In this document: positions 1 to 6,355 of the stretch, piece by piece
Layout: each line of letters begins with the position of its first letter
Position numbering within the stretch: the first letter of the stretch is position 1
Assembly: GCA_964459065.1 (NCBI GenBank)
Contig: CAYWMN010000017.1
Location: forward strand, 1-26,299
DNA length: 26,299 nucleotides
Direction of reading: 5' to 3'
Source: JAMCXS01 sp964459065
GTDB lineage: Bacteria > Acidobacteriota > Terriglobia > UBA7540
Translations under genes and position numbers: made by a program
The notes under the pieces: model-generated
Databases searched by the model: none
What the model was told of the DNA's origin: nothing
Seen by the model: only the letters and a program-made list of their open reading frames with translations

Positions 1-160
1 AGCCGCAGGCGGCTGCCGACCACCGCCACCCGCGGCTGCGCGCGCAGGGTGGCGATCTGCAGCTCGAAGCGGCGGCGATGCGACAGGTCGTCGGCGTCCT
101 GGCGGGCGACCAGCGCGGTGCGGGTGTGGGCCAGGGCGGTGTTGAGCGCCGCGTCGAGGT
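1..160 (-). CDS. Family 2 glycosyltransferase, internal fragment (probably foreign, chimeric scaffold end)
   Basis: Read on the minus strand from about 160 down to 1, one frame is open throughout and gives a typical GT2 segment: an ALNTALAHTRTALVARQDAD stretch, then DLSHRRRFELQIATLR and VAVVGSR. This is the usual order of helix, DxD-type nucleotide-sugar/metal site (DADD) and the following arginine-rich segment in GT-A fold family 2 enzymes. Such enzymes move sugars from nucleotide-sugars onto lipids, proteins or polysaccharides. The fragment has no start or stop and runs off the window. It is roughly three-quarters G+C, clearly higher than the sequence after it, and it abuts the middle of sthA without an intergenic region. 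It is most simply an assembly chimera and not part of this genome. The acceptor and exact role cannot be told. Confidence 0.7.
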
Positions 161-1448
161 CGGAGGGGTGTGCATCAACTCCGGCACGATTCCCAGCAAG
201 ACGCTGCGAGAAGCTGTGCTGTACTTGTCCGGTTACCGTGAGCACGACCTTTACGGCGAGTCTTATACGGTCAAGCAGAACATCTCCAAGGATGACCTGC
301 TGTTCCGCACCGAACACGTGATCCGCCATGAAATCGACGTGTCACGCCACCAGTTGAACCGGAATCGGGTGGAACTGGTCAACGCGGAAGCTTCCTTCGT
401 TGATCCGCACACGGTTCGCCTGAACTTCATCGACGCCCAGGGATACCGCGACGTCACCGCCGAGAACATTGTGATCGCGGTGGGGAGCAGCGCGACCAAG
501 GACCCTCATATTCCCTTTGACGGCCGGCGGATTTTTACCAGCGATGAAATCCTTACGCTCGACCAGTTGCCTCGGACGCTCGCGGTGGTGGGTGCCGGAG
601 TCATCGGCTGCGAGTACGCCAGCATCTTTGCGGCGCTGGGGATTCGCGTGACGTTGATTGACAAGCGGCCGCGCCTGCTGCCGTTTGTCGACCCCGAGAT
701 CTCCGATACGCTCGCCTACCACCTGCGCGACAATCGCGTGACTCTGTGGCTCCATGAGGAAGTCAAATCCATTGAACCTTACGACAACGACCACGGCGGC
801 GGGGTGACCATTCATCTGGCCAGCGGAAAGAAAATTTTCACGGAGAAAGCCCTTTACAGCATCGGGCGAACGGGTTCGACGGACCCGCTTCATCTGGAGG
901 CGGCTGGCCTGGCCGCGGACGACCGGGGACGCCTGAAAGTGAATGAGCGTTACCAGACGGCGGCCTCGCACATCTATGCGGTCGGCGACGTCATCGGCTT
1001 TCCCAGTCTCGCGTCGATTTCCATGGAGCAGGGAAGGCTGGCTGCTTGCCATGCTTTCGGGGTTGAGGCGGCCAGCTTCAGGGAATTGTTCCCCTACGGA
1101 ATCTACACCATCCCGGAGATTTCCATGGTGGGCCGCAATGAAGAAACTTTGACCGAGCAGGGAGTTCCTTACGAGGTCGGCAAGGCTCAGTATAAAGAGA
1201 CCGCGCGCGGCCAGATCATCGGCGACGTTACGGGTCTGCTGAAGCTCATTTTCCACCTGGAGACTCGCGACCTGCTGGGCGTGCACATCATCGGCGAGGG
1301 AGCCAGCGACCTGGTGCACATCGGCCAGGCCGTCCTGGCTTTCGGCGGTCAGATCGATTATTTCGTGAATACCGTTTTCAATTACCCGACGCTTGCCGAA
1401 TGCTATAAGAACGCAGCCTTCGACGGCATCAATCGCCTGCGGTCGTAA
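159..1448 (+). CDS. sthA: Soluble (Si-specific) NAD(P)+ transhydrogenase, 5'-truncated
   Basis: Flavoprotein disulfide-reductase family member related to SthA, which moves hydride between NADPH and NAD+ in the cytoplasm. Recognisable homology begins at VGGVCINSGTIPSKTLREA, the segment that follows the N-terminal FAD-binding Rossmann motif. It continues through the NAD(P)-binding motif (VVGAGVIGCEYASIFAALG, about 590-660), the second FAD-contact segment (IYAVGDVIGFPS, about 970) and the C-terminal dimerisation domain to the TAA at 1446. As in SthA, the first redox-active Cys of classical disulfide reductases is absent (VCINSGT). The frame stays open upstream to ATG 78, but residues before about 159 do not resemble the expected GxGxxG FAD site. 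They are antisense to the glycosyltransferase scrap, so roughly 40 N-terminal residues are missing. The truncation is more likely an assembly join than a biological pseudogene. Confidence 0.85.
   Translation, partial: VGGVCINSGTIPSKTLREAVLYLSGYREHDLYGESYTVKQNISKDDLLFRTEHVIRHEIDVSRHQLNRNRVELVNAEASFVDPHTVRLNFIDAQGYRDVTAENIVIAVGSSATKDPHIPFDGRRIFTSDEILTLDQLPRTLAVVGAGVIGCEYASIFAALGIRVTLIDKRPRLLPFVDPEISDTLAYHLRDNRVTLWLHEEVKSIEPYDNDHGGGVTIHLASGKKIFTEKALYSIGRTGSTDPLHLEAAGLAADDRGRLKVNERYQTAASHIYAVGDVIGFPSLASISMEQGRLAACHAFGVEAASFRELFPYGIYTIPEISMVGRNEETLTEQGVPYEVGKAQYKETARGQIIGDVTGLLKLIFHLETRDLLGVHIIGEGASDLVHIGQAVLAFGGQIDYFVNTVFNYPTLAECYKNAAFDGINRLRS
1394..1448 (+). repeat. 55-bp direct repeat, copy 1 (3' end of sthA)
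   Basis: The last 55 bases of sthA, from TGCCGAATG to the TAA stop, are repeated without a mismatch immediately after the run of Ns. The copy abuts the gap exactly. An identical overlap of 55 at both gap edges is the pattern left when two de Bruijn contigs sharing one k-mer are scaffolded and not merged. Confidence 0.9.
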
Positions 1449-1548
1449 NNNNNNNNNNNNNNNNNNNNNNNNNNNNNNNNNNNNNNNNNNNNNNNNNNNN
1501 NNNNNNNNNNNNNNNNNNNNNNNNNNNNNNNNNNNNNNNNNNNNNNNN
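1449..1548. other. Assembly gap (100 Ns)
   Basis: Exactly 100 Ns, a conventional placeholder length. It is flanked by identical 55-bp sequences, so the real distance is probably zero, with the flanks overlapping, and no gene is likely to be hidden here. Confidence 0.95.
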
Positions 1549-1603
1549 TGCCGAATGCTATAAGAACGCAGCCTTCGACGGCATCAATCGCCTGCGGTCG
1601 TAA
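1549..1603 (+). repeat. 55-bp direct repeat, copy 2
   Basis: Exact second copy of 1394-1448 at the right edge of the N run, including the final codons and TAA of sthA. It should not be annotated as a second gene fragment. Confidence 0.9.
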
Positions 1604-1640
1604 AGCCGGCTCTGCAGTTGTCACATCTGAAGCAGGGGCC

Positions 1641-1667
1641 CCCAGAGCCGCTGTGAACGACTCTGGG
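1641..1667. terminator. Hairpin between convergent genes, possible bidirectional terminator
   Basis: CCCAGAG and CTCTGGG form a perfect 7-bp stem around a 13-nt loop. It lies 38 bp after the sthA stop (in the second contig copy) and 16 bp after the stop of the convergent small gene. Neither side has a clear T-tract, so intrinsic termination is only suggested by position. Confidence 0.35.
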
Positions 1668-1682
1668 AGCTTGTCCGAGGCC

Positions 1683-2060
1683 TTATTCGCTAGCTGCTTT
1701 CTGATGCCTGAAGATCAGGCTTTGCCTCCAGCCCTGCGGGCTGATTTTGGTTAAGTCCTGCCGGTTTGAGGCCAGCTTGTCGTAAAAGATTTCCGTCTGG
1801 CTGTTTTTTCGAGAACGGCTGACCACCTTGGCCGGAACCTGCCCCACAAGATTGCCGTTTTTGTTGTAGAACTGGACCTCCGACCGATTGAGGTGCTGGT
1901 TGACATTGATGTTGTACTTGCCGGGGGCCAATTTCAGAGAATTGCCAACTAAGGCGGGATACATCACGTCAATGCTCTTCGTCTTGCCGAAAGCCATTCC
2001 CGCAAATAACAGGACCATGCCCAACGCACCAATCAGTACCGGATTAAGTTTACCTATCAT
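1683..2060 (-). CDS. Small exported or membrane-anchored hypothetical protein (125 aa)
   Basis: I do not recognise the family. The preferred start is the ATG at 2060, because a GGAGGT Shine-Dalgarno sits 11 nt upstream on the minus strand. An in-frame ATG 36 nt earlier would place that SD inside the coding region. The N-terminus is one hydrophobic helix (about residues 5-25, IGALGMVLLFAGMAFG) followed by KTKS, so it is either a cleaved signal peptide or a single anchor. The remainder is polar and basic with a small beta-rich look (SLKLAPGKYNINVNQ, SEVQFYNKNGNLVGQVP, TEIFYDKL), possibly a small periplasmic beta domain. It is convergent with sthA and stands alone. The strong SD and signal-like start support a real gene, but the function is unknown. 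Confidence 0.7.
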   Translation of the reverse strand: MIGKLNPVLIGALGMVLLFAGMAFGKTKSIDVMYPALVGNSLKLAPGKYNINVNQHLNRSEVQFYNKNGNLVGQVPAKVVSRSRKNSQTEIFYDKLASNRQDLTKISPQGWRQSLIFRHQKAASE

Positions 2061-2337
2061 GGGAATCAATACCTCCGTCTTATAATTCGCTTCCATTAAG
2101 TATGAATCGGAGCCTTGATTGGAAGGTTGCCCGCAAGCGGGGGAATGTGACTCAGGAATTCGAATTTCTGGTCTGAAGAGAGTTCCTGTCCGCCTGAACG
2201 CGTTGAAGATTTGCCGAAGGCGGTGACGATGAAACGAAGAAAAGGCATAAAATCAGCGAAGCCTGGCGGCAAAGGGTTCCGGATGAGTACGGGGAGCCGG
2301 CGGCAAACTGGCAACAGGCAGGGTTGCACGGACAAAT

Positions 2338-3417
2338 CTATGGGCGGGCCCAATCGGACAAATTCCCTTGGATCAGCCACGAATTGCCGACCTGCTCGAG
2401 GGTCGGACGGCGCAGCCAGTGGGCGGCGGCCACGCGTGCGGCTCCCGCTCCGGCGACGGCTGGGCGGCTTTTGGCCGAACCCAATATGACCGGCGCCGTG
2501 AACCAGCAGACTCTATCAACCATTTGCAGATCAAAAAAACTTCCCAAGACTTCTCCTCCGCCTTCCACCAGCAGGCTCAGAATGCCTTCCTGCGCCAGCT
2601 TTTTAAGCAAGGGTTTCAGCGGAACTCTTTTGCCGCGGAAAGTCAGTACTTTGACGCCTTGGCGGGCCAGACGGTCTATCTTTTGCGGGCTCGCCTGGGT
2701 GGTGCAGGCCACAATGCATTTTTTTGACTTTGCCACCTGGCATTCCGGCCGGATCCGCAGCCTCGAGTCGAGTACGATCCTCCACGGCTCGCGAGCGCCG
2801 GCTGACCGGGGGCCGAGATGGGGGTCATCCGCCAGAGTGGTGTTGATGCCGACGAGGACCGCTTGATGCTCGGCGCGCAGTTGTCTTGCACGCTGGCGCG
2901 CGCGGGCATCGGTGATCCACTTCGAATCCCCGGTCCGGGTGGCGATTTTGCCGTCCAGACTGGTGGCGACTTTGGCGGTAACGAAAGGCAAACCGGTGGC
3001 CTGAAATTTCAAATACCCTTCGTTCAATGCGGCTGCCTGGCTGGAAAACAAGCCTCCGCGCACCAGCAATCCGCGGCCCCGAAGGATTTTTGCGCCGTTG
3101 CCTGAGACAACGGGATTTGGATCTTTGAGGGCGTAGAAAACTTCCCGGATTCCAGCTTTGAGAATGGCGTCGGTGCAAGGGGGCGTGCGGCCATAGTGGC
3201 AGCAGGGTTCGAGCGTGACGTAGAGCGCGGCGCCCTGGGCACGCGATCCGGCTTCAGCCAGCGCTTCCACTTCCGCGTGGTTGGACCCAGGCCCGCGATG
3301 AAAGCCCTTTCCNNNNNNNNNNACCCACGGATTCGGATAAGGCCACACAGGACTTTTGCGGGCCAGGCGCAAGGCTTCCCGCATATAGAACTCAGGCGAG
3401 CGGCGTGAAGTGGGCAT
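2338..3417 (-). CDS. ribD: Bifunctional riboflavin deaminase/reductase RibD
   Basis: Diaminohydroxyphosphoribosylaminopyrimidine deaminase fused to 5-amino-6-(5-phosphoribosylamino)uracil reductase, the second and third steps of riboflavin synthesis from GTP. The N-terminal deaminase domain shows the zinc site: HAEVEAL (His and catalytic Glu), then LEPCCHYGRTPPCTDAIL with the two Cys ligands. The C-terminal reductase domain (about residues 145-350) has VTAKVATSLDGKIATRTGDS, DPHLGPRS and the LLVEGGGEVLGSFFD dinucleotide-binding stretch near the end. It is the last gene of the rib operon, starting 6 bp after the ribBA stop, with AAGGTG as a distant SD inside the ribBA end. A 10-N gap at codons 32-35 falls between NPWV and GKGFHRGPG, where the family normally has about eleven residues, so the product as written is several residues short. 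Confidence 0.92.
   Translation of the reverse strand: MPTSRRSPEFYMREALRLARKSPVWPYPNPWXXXXGKGFHRGPGSNHAEVEALAEAGSRAQGAALYVTLEPCCHYGRTPPCTDAILKAGIREVFYALKDPNPVVSGNGAKILRGRGLLVRGGLFSSQAAALNEGYLKFQATGLPFVTAKVATSLDGKIATRTGDSKWITDARARQRARQLRAEHQAVLVGINTTLADDPHLGPRSAGAREPWRIVLDSRLRIRPECQVAKSKKCIVACTTQASPQKIDRLARQGVKVLTFRGKRVPLKPLLKKLAQEGILSLLVEGGGEVLGSFFDLQMVDRVCWFTAPVILGSAKSRPAVAGAGAARVAAAHWLRRPTLEQVGNSWLIQGNLSDWARP
3313..3322. other. Assembly gap (10 Ns) inside ribD
   Basis: Ten Ns interrupt ribD after NPW and the first two bases of a Val codon. The frame is kept across the gap as written, but family spacing suggests more bases are missing than the Ns represent. Confidence 0.95.
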
Positions 3418-3423
3418 GCGAGA

Positions 3424-4638
3424 TCATTGCACCTTGCTCAGGAGATGGCCGAGCTTGTCTTTTTTCACTTTCAGGTAATGGCGGTTGGTTTTTGTCGGCG
3501 GAATTTCCAAAGGCACCCGCCGCAGAATCCGCAGCCCGTAACGCCGGATTCCGGAAACCTTCTTGGGATTGTTGGTGAGCAGATGAATCTTGCGCACGCC
3601 GAGGTCCGCCAGTATCTGTGCGCCCACGGAATAGTCTCGCATATCGGCCGGCAGTCCCAGGCGCTCATTCGCCTGTACGGTGTCCCAGCCTTTATCCTGC
3701 AGCGCATAGGCGCGAATCTTGTTGGCCAGACCAATGCCCCGGCCCTCCTGGCTGAGGTAGACGAGAACACCCTCACCTTTTTCATCAATTTTCTTCATCG
3801 CCGTCTCGAGCTGATCGTGGCAATCGCACCGGATGGAGTGGAGCGTGTCTCCCGTGACGCACTGCGAGTGGACTCGAACTAAAACGGGGCGATCAGCGGA
3901 GATCTTCCCTTTGACCAGAGCCAGGTGTTCGCGGTTCTGCGAAGGGCAATCGTAAACGTGCACCGTGAAAGGCCCGAACTCGGTAGGCAGGTGAGCGCTT
4001 GCGATTCGCTCGACCAGCTTCTCCCGGTATCGCCGGTATTCGATGAGCTCTTCGATGTTGAGGACTTTCAGGCGAAAGCGCCGTGCCAGACTTTGAATGG
4101 TGCGGGTTTGTGCGGCCTTGCCCTTCTTGTCCAGGATCTCGCACATGACGGCCACGGGATTCAGCCCCGCCAGCCGTGCGAGGTCAAACGCCGCCTCCGT
4201 GTGCCCGGCCCGGGCCAGCACGCCGCCCGCCCGCGCCCGAATGGGGAAAACGTGCCCGGGACGGATCAGGTCAAAAGAGCGGGTCCGCGGTGAAGCCAGC
4301 AGCCGGGCGGTTACGGCCCGGTCGTCGGCTGAGATTCCTGTGGTGATGCCTTTGCGCGCATCCACGGACAACGTGAAGTCGCAGCCGAAGGGGGTGGAGT
4401 TTTCTCCCTCGGTCACCATCGGTGGAAGCCCCAGTTTCATGGCGCGCTCGCGCGGCAAAGCGGTGCAGATGAGCCCTCCGCCATGTTTGATCATGAAATT
4501 CATGTGGGCCGGAGTGATCTTTTCCGCTGCGATCACCAGGTCCGCCTCGTTCTCCCGCTCCAGGCTGTCCCGGACAATCACCATCCGGCCATGCTGGATT
4601 TCCTTAATTGCTTCTTCAACGGTTGCAAATTGCGACAT
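3424..4638 (-). CDS. ribBA: Bifunctional 3,4-dihydroxy-2-butanone-4-phosphate synthase / GTP cyclohydrolase II
   Basis: Makes both starting blocks of riboflavin: the four-carbon unit from ribulose 5-phosphate (N-terminal RibB domain, about residues 1-200) and the pyrimidine from GTP (C-terminal RibA domain, about 205-404). RibB hallmarks are DSLERENEADLVIAAE with the acidic Mg site, the HGGGLICTALP loop, STPFGCDFTLSVDA and AGHTEAAFDLARLAGL. RibA hallmarks are the zinc motif CVTGDTLHSIRCDC, then QEGRGIGLANKIRAYALQD and the ERLGLPADMRDY segment. Length 404 is normal for the fusion. The ATG at 4638 has GGGGAA about 6 nt upstream. It starts 9 bp after ribH and is followed 6 bp later by ribD, so one transcript is expected. 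No catalytic residue looks missing. Confidence 0.96.
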   Translation of the reverse strand: MSQFATVEEAIKEIQHGRMVIVRDSLERENEADLVIAAEKITPAHMNFMIKHGGGLICTALPRERAMKLGLPPMVTEGENSTPFGCDFTLSVDARKGITTGISADDRAVTARLLASPRTRSFDLIRPGHVFPIRARAGGVLARAGHTEAAFDLARLAGLNPVAVMCEILDKKGKAAQTRTIQSLARRFRLKVLNIEELIEYRRYREKLVERIASAHLPTEFGPFTVHVYDCPSQNREHLALVKGKISADRPVLVRVHSQCVTGDTLHSIRCDCHDQLETAMKKIDEKGEGVLVYLSQEGRGIGLANKIRAYALQDKGWDTVQANERLGLPADMRDYSVGAQILADLGVRKIHLLTNNPKKVSGIRRYGLRILRRVPLEIPPTKTNRHYLKVKKDKLGHLLSKVQ

Positions 4639-4647
4639 AAACTTCCC

Positions 4648-5145
4648 CTAGTCTCTGACCTTCCTCAGGGTGGCCAGCAGCGCCAGCGCCGACTGCGCTG
4701 CTTCGATTCCCTTATTGAGTTTGTTGTTGCCGGCGCGCCGCAAGGCGTCGCGGCGGTTGTAAGTTGCCAGAACTTCAAAAATAACCGGCACGTTATGGCG
4801 GAGCGAAACATCCATGATTCCCCGTGCGCAGCCCTCCGCCACCAGTTCAAAGTGGTAAGTCTCTCCGCGGATCACGGCTCCGAGCGCGATCAAGGCGTCA
4901 TAGCGCTTCTGGGCGGCCAGCCGCTCGGCGAGGATCGGAATTTCAAAGCATCCGGGAACCGTAAACACAGAGACGTTCCGGGCGGGAATGCCGCACGCAA
5001 TCAGAGTCTCCGTACACTTCTTTTCCAGGCTCGCGGTAATTTCCTGGTTGTACTCGGCCCGCACAATCGCCAGCCGCGTCTTTGCCGCAACGCTGCGTGG
5101 CAGTTGCAAGGCCTGGGGCGTTGACTTTGGGGCGCGCAGTCTCAT
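4648..5145 (-). CDS. ribH: 6,7-dimethyl-8-ribityllumazine synthase
   Basis: Lumazine synthase condenses the RibD-derived pyrimidine with the RibB product to give the direct precursor of riboflavin; it usually assembles into 60-mer or smaller capsid-like shells. The 165-residue protein carries the standard signatures in order: AEYNQEIT near the N-terminus (substrate aromatic), VPGCFEIP, ALGAVIRGETYHFE with the catalytic His, VPVIFEVLATYN and NKGIEAAQSALAL. The N-terminal 20 residues are a basic extension, common in this family. Its ATG overlaps the TGA of ribE in an ATGA junction at 5142-5145, indicating translational coupling, and ribBA follows after 9 bp. Confidence 0.95.
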   Translation of the reverse strand: MRLRAPKSTPQALQLPRSVAAKTRLAIVRAEYNQEITASLEKKCTETLIACGIPARNVSVFTVPGCFEIPILAERLAAQKRYDALIALGAVIRGETYHFELVAEGCARGIMDVSLRHNVPVIFEVLATYNRRDALRRAGNNKLNKGIEAAQSALALLATLRKVRD

Positions 5146-5726
5146 TGAGGGAGCAGCCTTTCGATATACTTCGCCAGCATGTCAAACTCGATGTTGACGC
5201 GCCTGCCCGCACCTTTTTCGCCCAGAGTGGTGCGGCCCAGCGTATAGGCCAGCAAGGAGACCTGGAACGTCGTGCGGCGCGGATTCACCACGGTCAGGCT
5301 GATGCCGTCAATCGCAATCGAGCCTTTGGGCACGATGTAGCGGGAGAACTGGCGAGGGATTTCGAAGGTATAAATCTTGGCTTCGCCCTCGCTTTTGATG
5401 GCCCGGATCCGGCCCGTCGTATCCACATGGCCTTGCACCAGGTGGCCGCCGATCAGGCTTTCAAGCGTGAGGCTGCGCTCTAGGTTCACTTTGTCGTCGG
5501 GTCGCAAATCGCCGAGAGTGGATTTGCGCAGCGTTTCCGGCATGTATGTTACCTGGAAGATGCCGCGGCCGGTTTGCTGGACCGTTGAGCACACGCCTTC
5601 GACGGAGACGCTTTCTCCTTCCTTGAGTTTCCAGGAACGCGGTTTGCGGATGGTCAGGATTCGTTGCTCGCGCCGGTTTTCGATGCGCATGACCGGGCTG
5701 GTGGTTTCTACGATGCCGCTAAACAC
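5142..5726 (-). CDS. ribE: Riboflavin synthase alpha chain
   Basis: Dismutates two 6,7-dimethyl-8-ribityllumazine molecules into riboflavin and the RibD product. The start chosen is a GTG at 5726 giving (M)FSGIVETTSPV, the invariant N-terminus of the family, with GAGGAG about 5 nt upstream. The frame is open further up to 5972 but that 82-residue extension is unlike the family. Two lumazine-binding repeats are seen: residues 1 to about 95 (GESVSVEGVCSTVQQ, ETLRKSTLGDL, LERSL) and about 96-194 (GGHLVQGHVDTTG, GSIAIDGISLTVV, LGRTTLG, VNIEFDMLAKYIERL). The length of 194 aa is normal. It is the first gene of the operon, 260 nt behind an FMN riboswitch, and overlaps ribH by ATGA. Confidence 0.94.
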   Translation of the reverse strand: MFSGIVETTSPVMRIENRREQRILTIRKPRSWKLKEGESVSVEGVCSTVQQTGRGIFQVTYMPETLRKSTLGDLRPDDKVNLERSLTLESLIGGHLVQGHVDTTGRIRAIKSEGEAKIYTFEIPRQFSRYIVPKGSIAIDGISLTVVNPRRTTFQVSLLAYTLGRTTLGEKGAGRRVNIEFDMLAKYIERLLPQ

Positions 5727-5987
5727 GGATCTCCTCGCTTGCTTTTTCCGCCGGCCCTTGGGGACCTCGTCCCGTTCTGTGAGTTCCTTTGATACGCGCT
5801 GGAGCCGCCCTTTCGGGCCAGGAACCCGGCCGGATCTGTTCGCCAGTGGATGGGAATTACATGCGGCGTTTGCTGCTTTCGGGGAAATCCCCGTGCTGGG
5901 GCAAGGCGGGCTTCGACGCGGCACTGACAGCAGCACTCCACCCCCGGCATGAACTGCCCGGGCGCAACACAAGAGCCGTCAGTCCCT
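5727..5987 (-). other. Leader between FMN aptamer and ribE (expression platform)
   Basis: About 260 nt of transcribed leader without a convincing gene. On the minus strand it begins with ACTGAC (5983-5978). This can pair either with GTCAG in the 3' strand of the aptamer P1 region (5990-5986) or with GTCAGT 50 nt downstream (5928-5923), so the pairings are mutually exclusive. Further along are short hairpins CGGGG/CCCCG, GCCC-GAAA-GGGC and GGGAC-GAG-GTCCC, the last about 40 nt before the SD. No stem followed by a U-run was found, so the control mechanism (Rho, translation or other) is open. Confidence 0.5.
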
Positions 5988-6180
5988 GACCTTCTCCCAT
6001 CCGGACTTTACCGTCGGCCCCGGAATTTCACCGAGTCCTGGGGATTCAAGCAACTTTCTACCGGCCAACCTTTGTTTGGAAGGTTATGCCCTAACACTGT
6101 CGCCATCTTCCCCTCGCGGGCTTTACCGCCGATCGGGAATTGGGAAGATTTTCTTCTTCCCTCACCCTGCCCCGAAGGTC
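5988..6180 (-). ncRNA. FMN riboswitch (RFN element)
   Basis: All conserved RFN blocks are present in order on the minus strand. They are GACCTTCGGGGCAGGGTGA (5' strand of P1/P2), AATTCCCGATCGGCGGTAAA with GCCCGCGAG, then further downstream CTCGGTGAAATTCCGG, GGCCGACGGTAAAGTCC and GGATGGGAGAAGGTC closing P1 (GACCTTC with GAAGGTC). FMN binding to this aptamer normally switches rib genes off. Two variations are visible: a 20-nt hairpin inserted in the P2 loop (6142-6161, 7-bp stem GGGAAGA/TCTTCCC) and no variable P3 arm between GGCGGTAAA and GCCCGCG. It lies directly upstream of ribE-ribH-ribBA-ribD. Confidence 0.97.
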
Positions 6181-6203
6181 ATTACTACTGATTGTCAATC
6201 TCC

Positions 6204-6232
6204 TTTATAGCATGAAAGAACGTGCAGGCCAA
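6204..6232 (-). promoter_or_regulatory. Probable sigma-70 promoter of the rib operon
   Basis: On the minus strand TTGGCC (6232-6227) and TATAAA (6209-6204) are separated by 17 bp. Initiation would fall about 20 nt before the riboswitch, as expected. The -35 box matches consensus only in part. Confidence 0.5.
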
Positions 6233-6355
6233 GCGACCCGGCCCGGCCAGACTGGTGTCGGCCAGCCGGGCGGCGTAACCGCCTGCCCGAAGGCTTGATT
6301 CAGAAACGAAATATGTCTGCTTTCACGCGGCTTTTAGGATTACACTAGACAGGCT

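Noticed and set aside
342..1319. Long minus-strand open frame of 325 codons opposite sthA
   Set aside because: It mirrors the codon structure of the well-supported sthA, has no family resemblance or SD, and is a typical antisense shadow in GC-rich coding DNA.
2096..2489. Short frames on both strands between the small hypothetical gene and the end of ribD
   Set aside because: They are low-complexity Pro/Arg/Gly-rich, lack SD sites and partly overlap the supported ribD end.
5727..5972. N-terminal extension of riboflavin synthase up to 5972
   Set aside because: The family begins at (M)FSGIVE, which matches a GTG at 5726 with a GAGGAG SD; the extension is leader RNA between riboswitch and gene.
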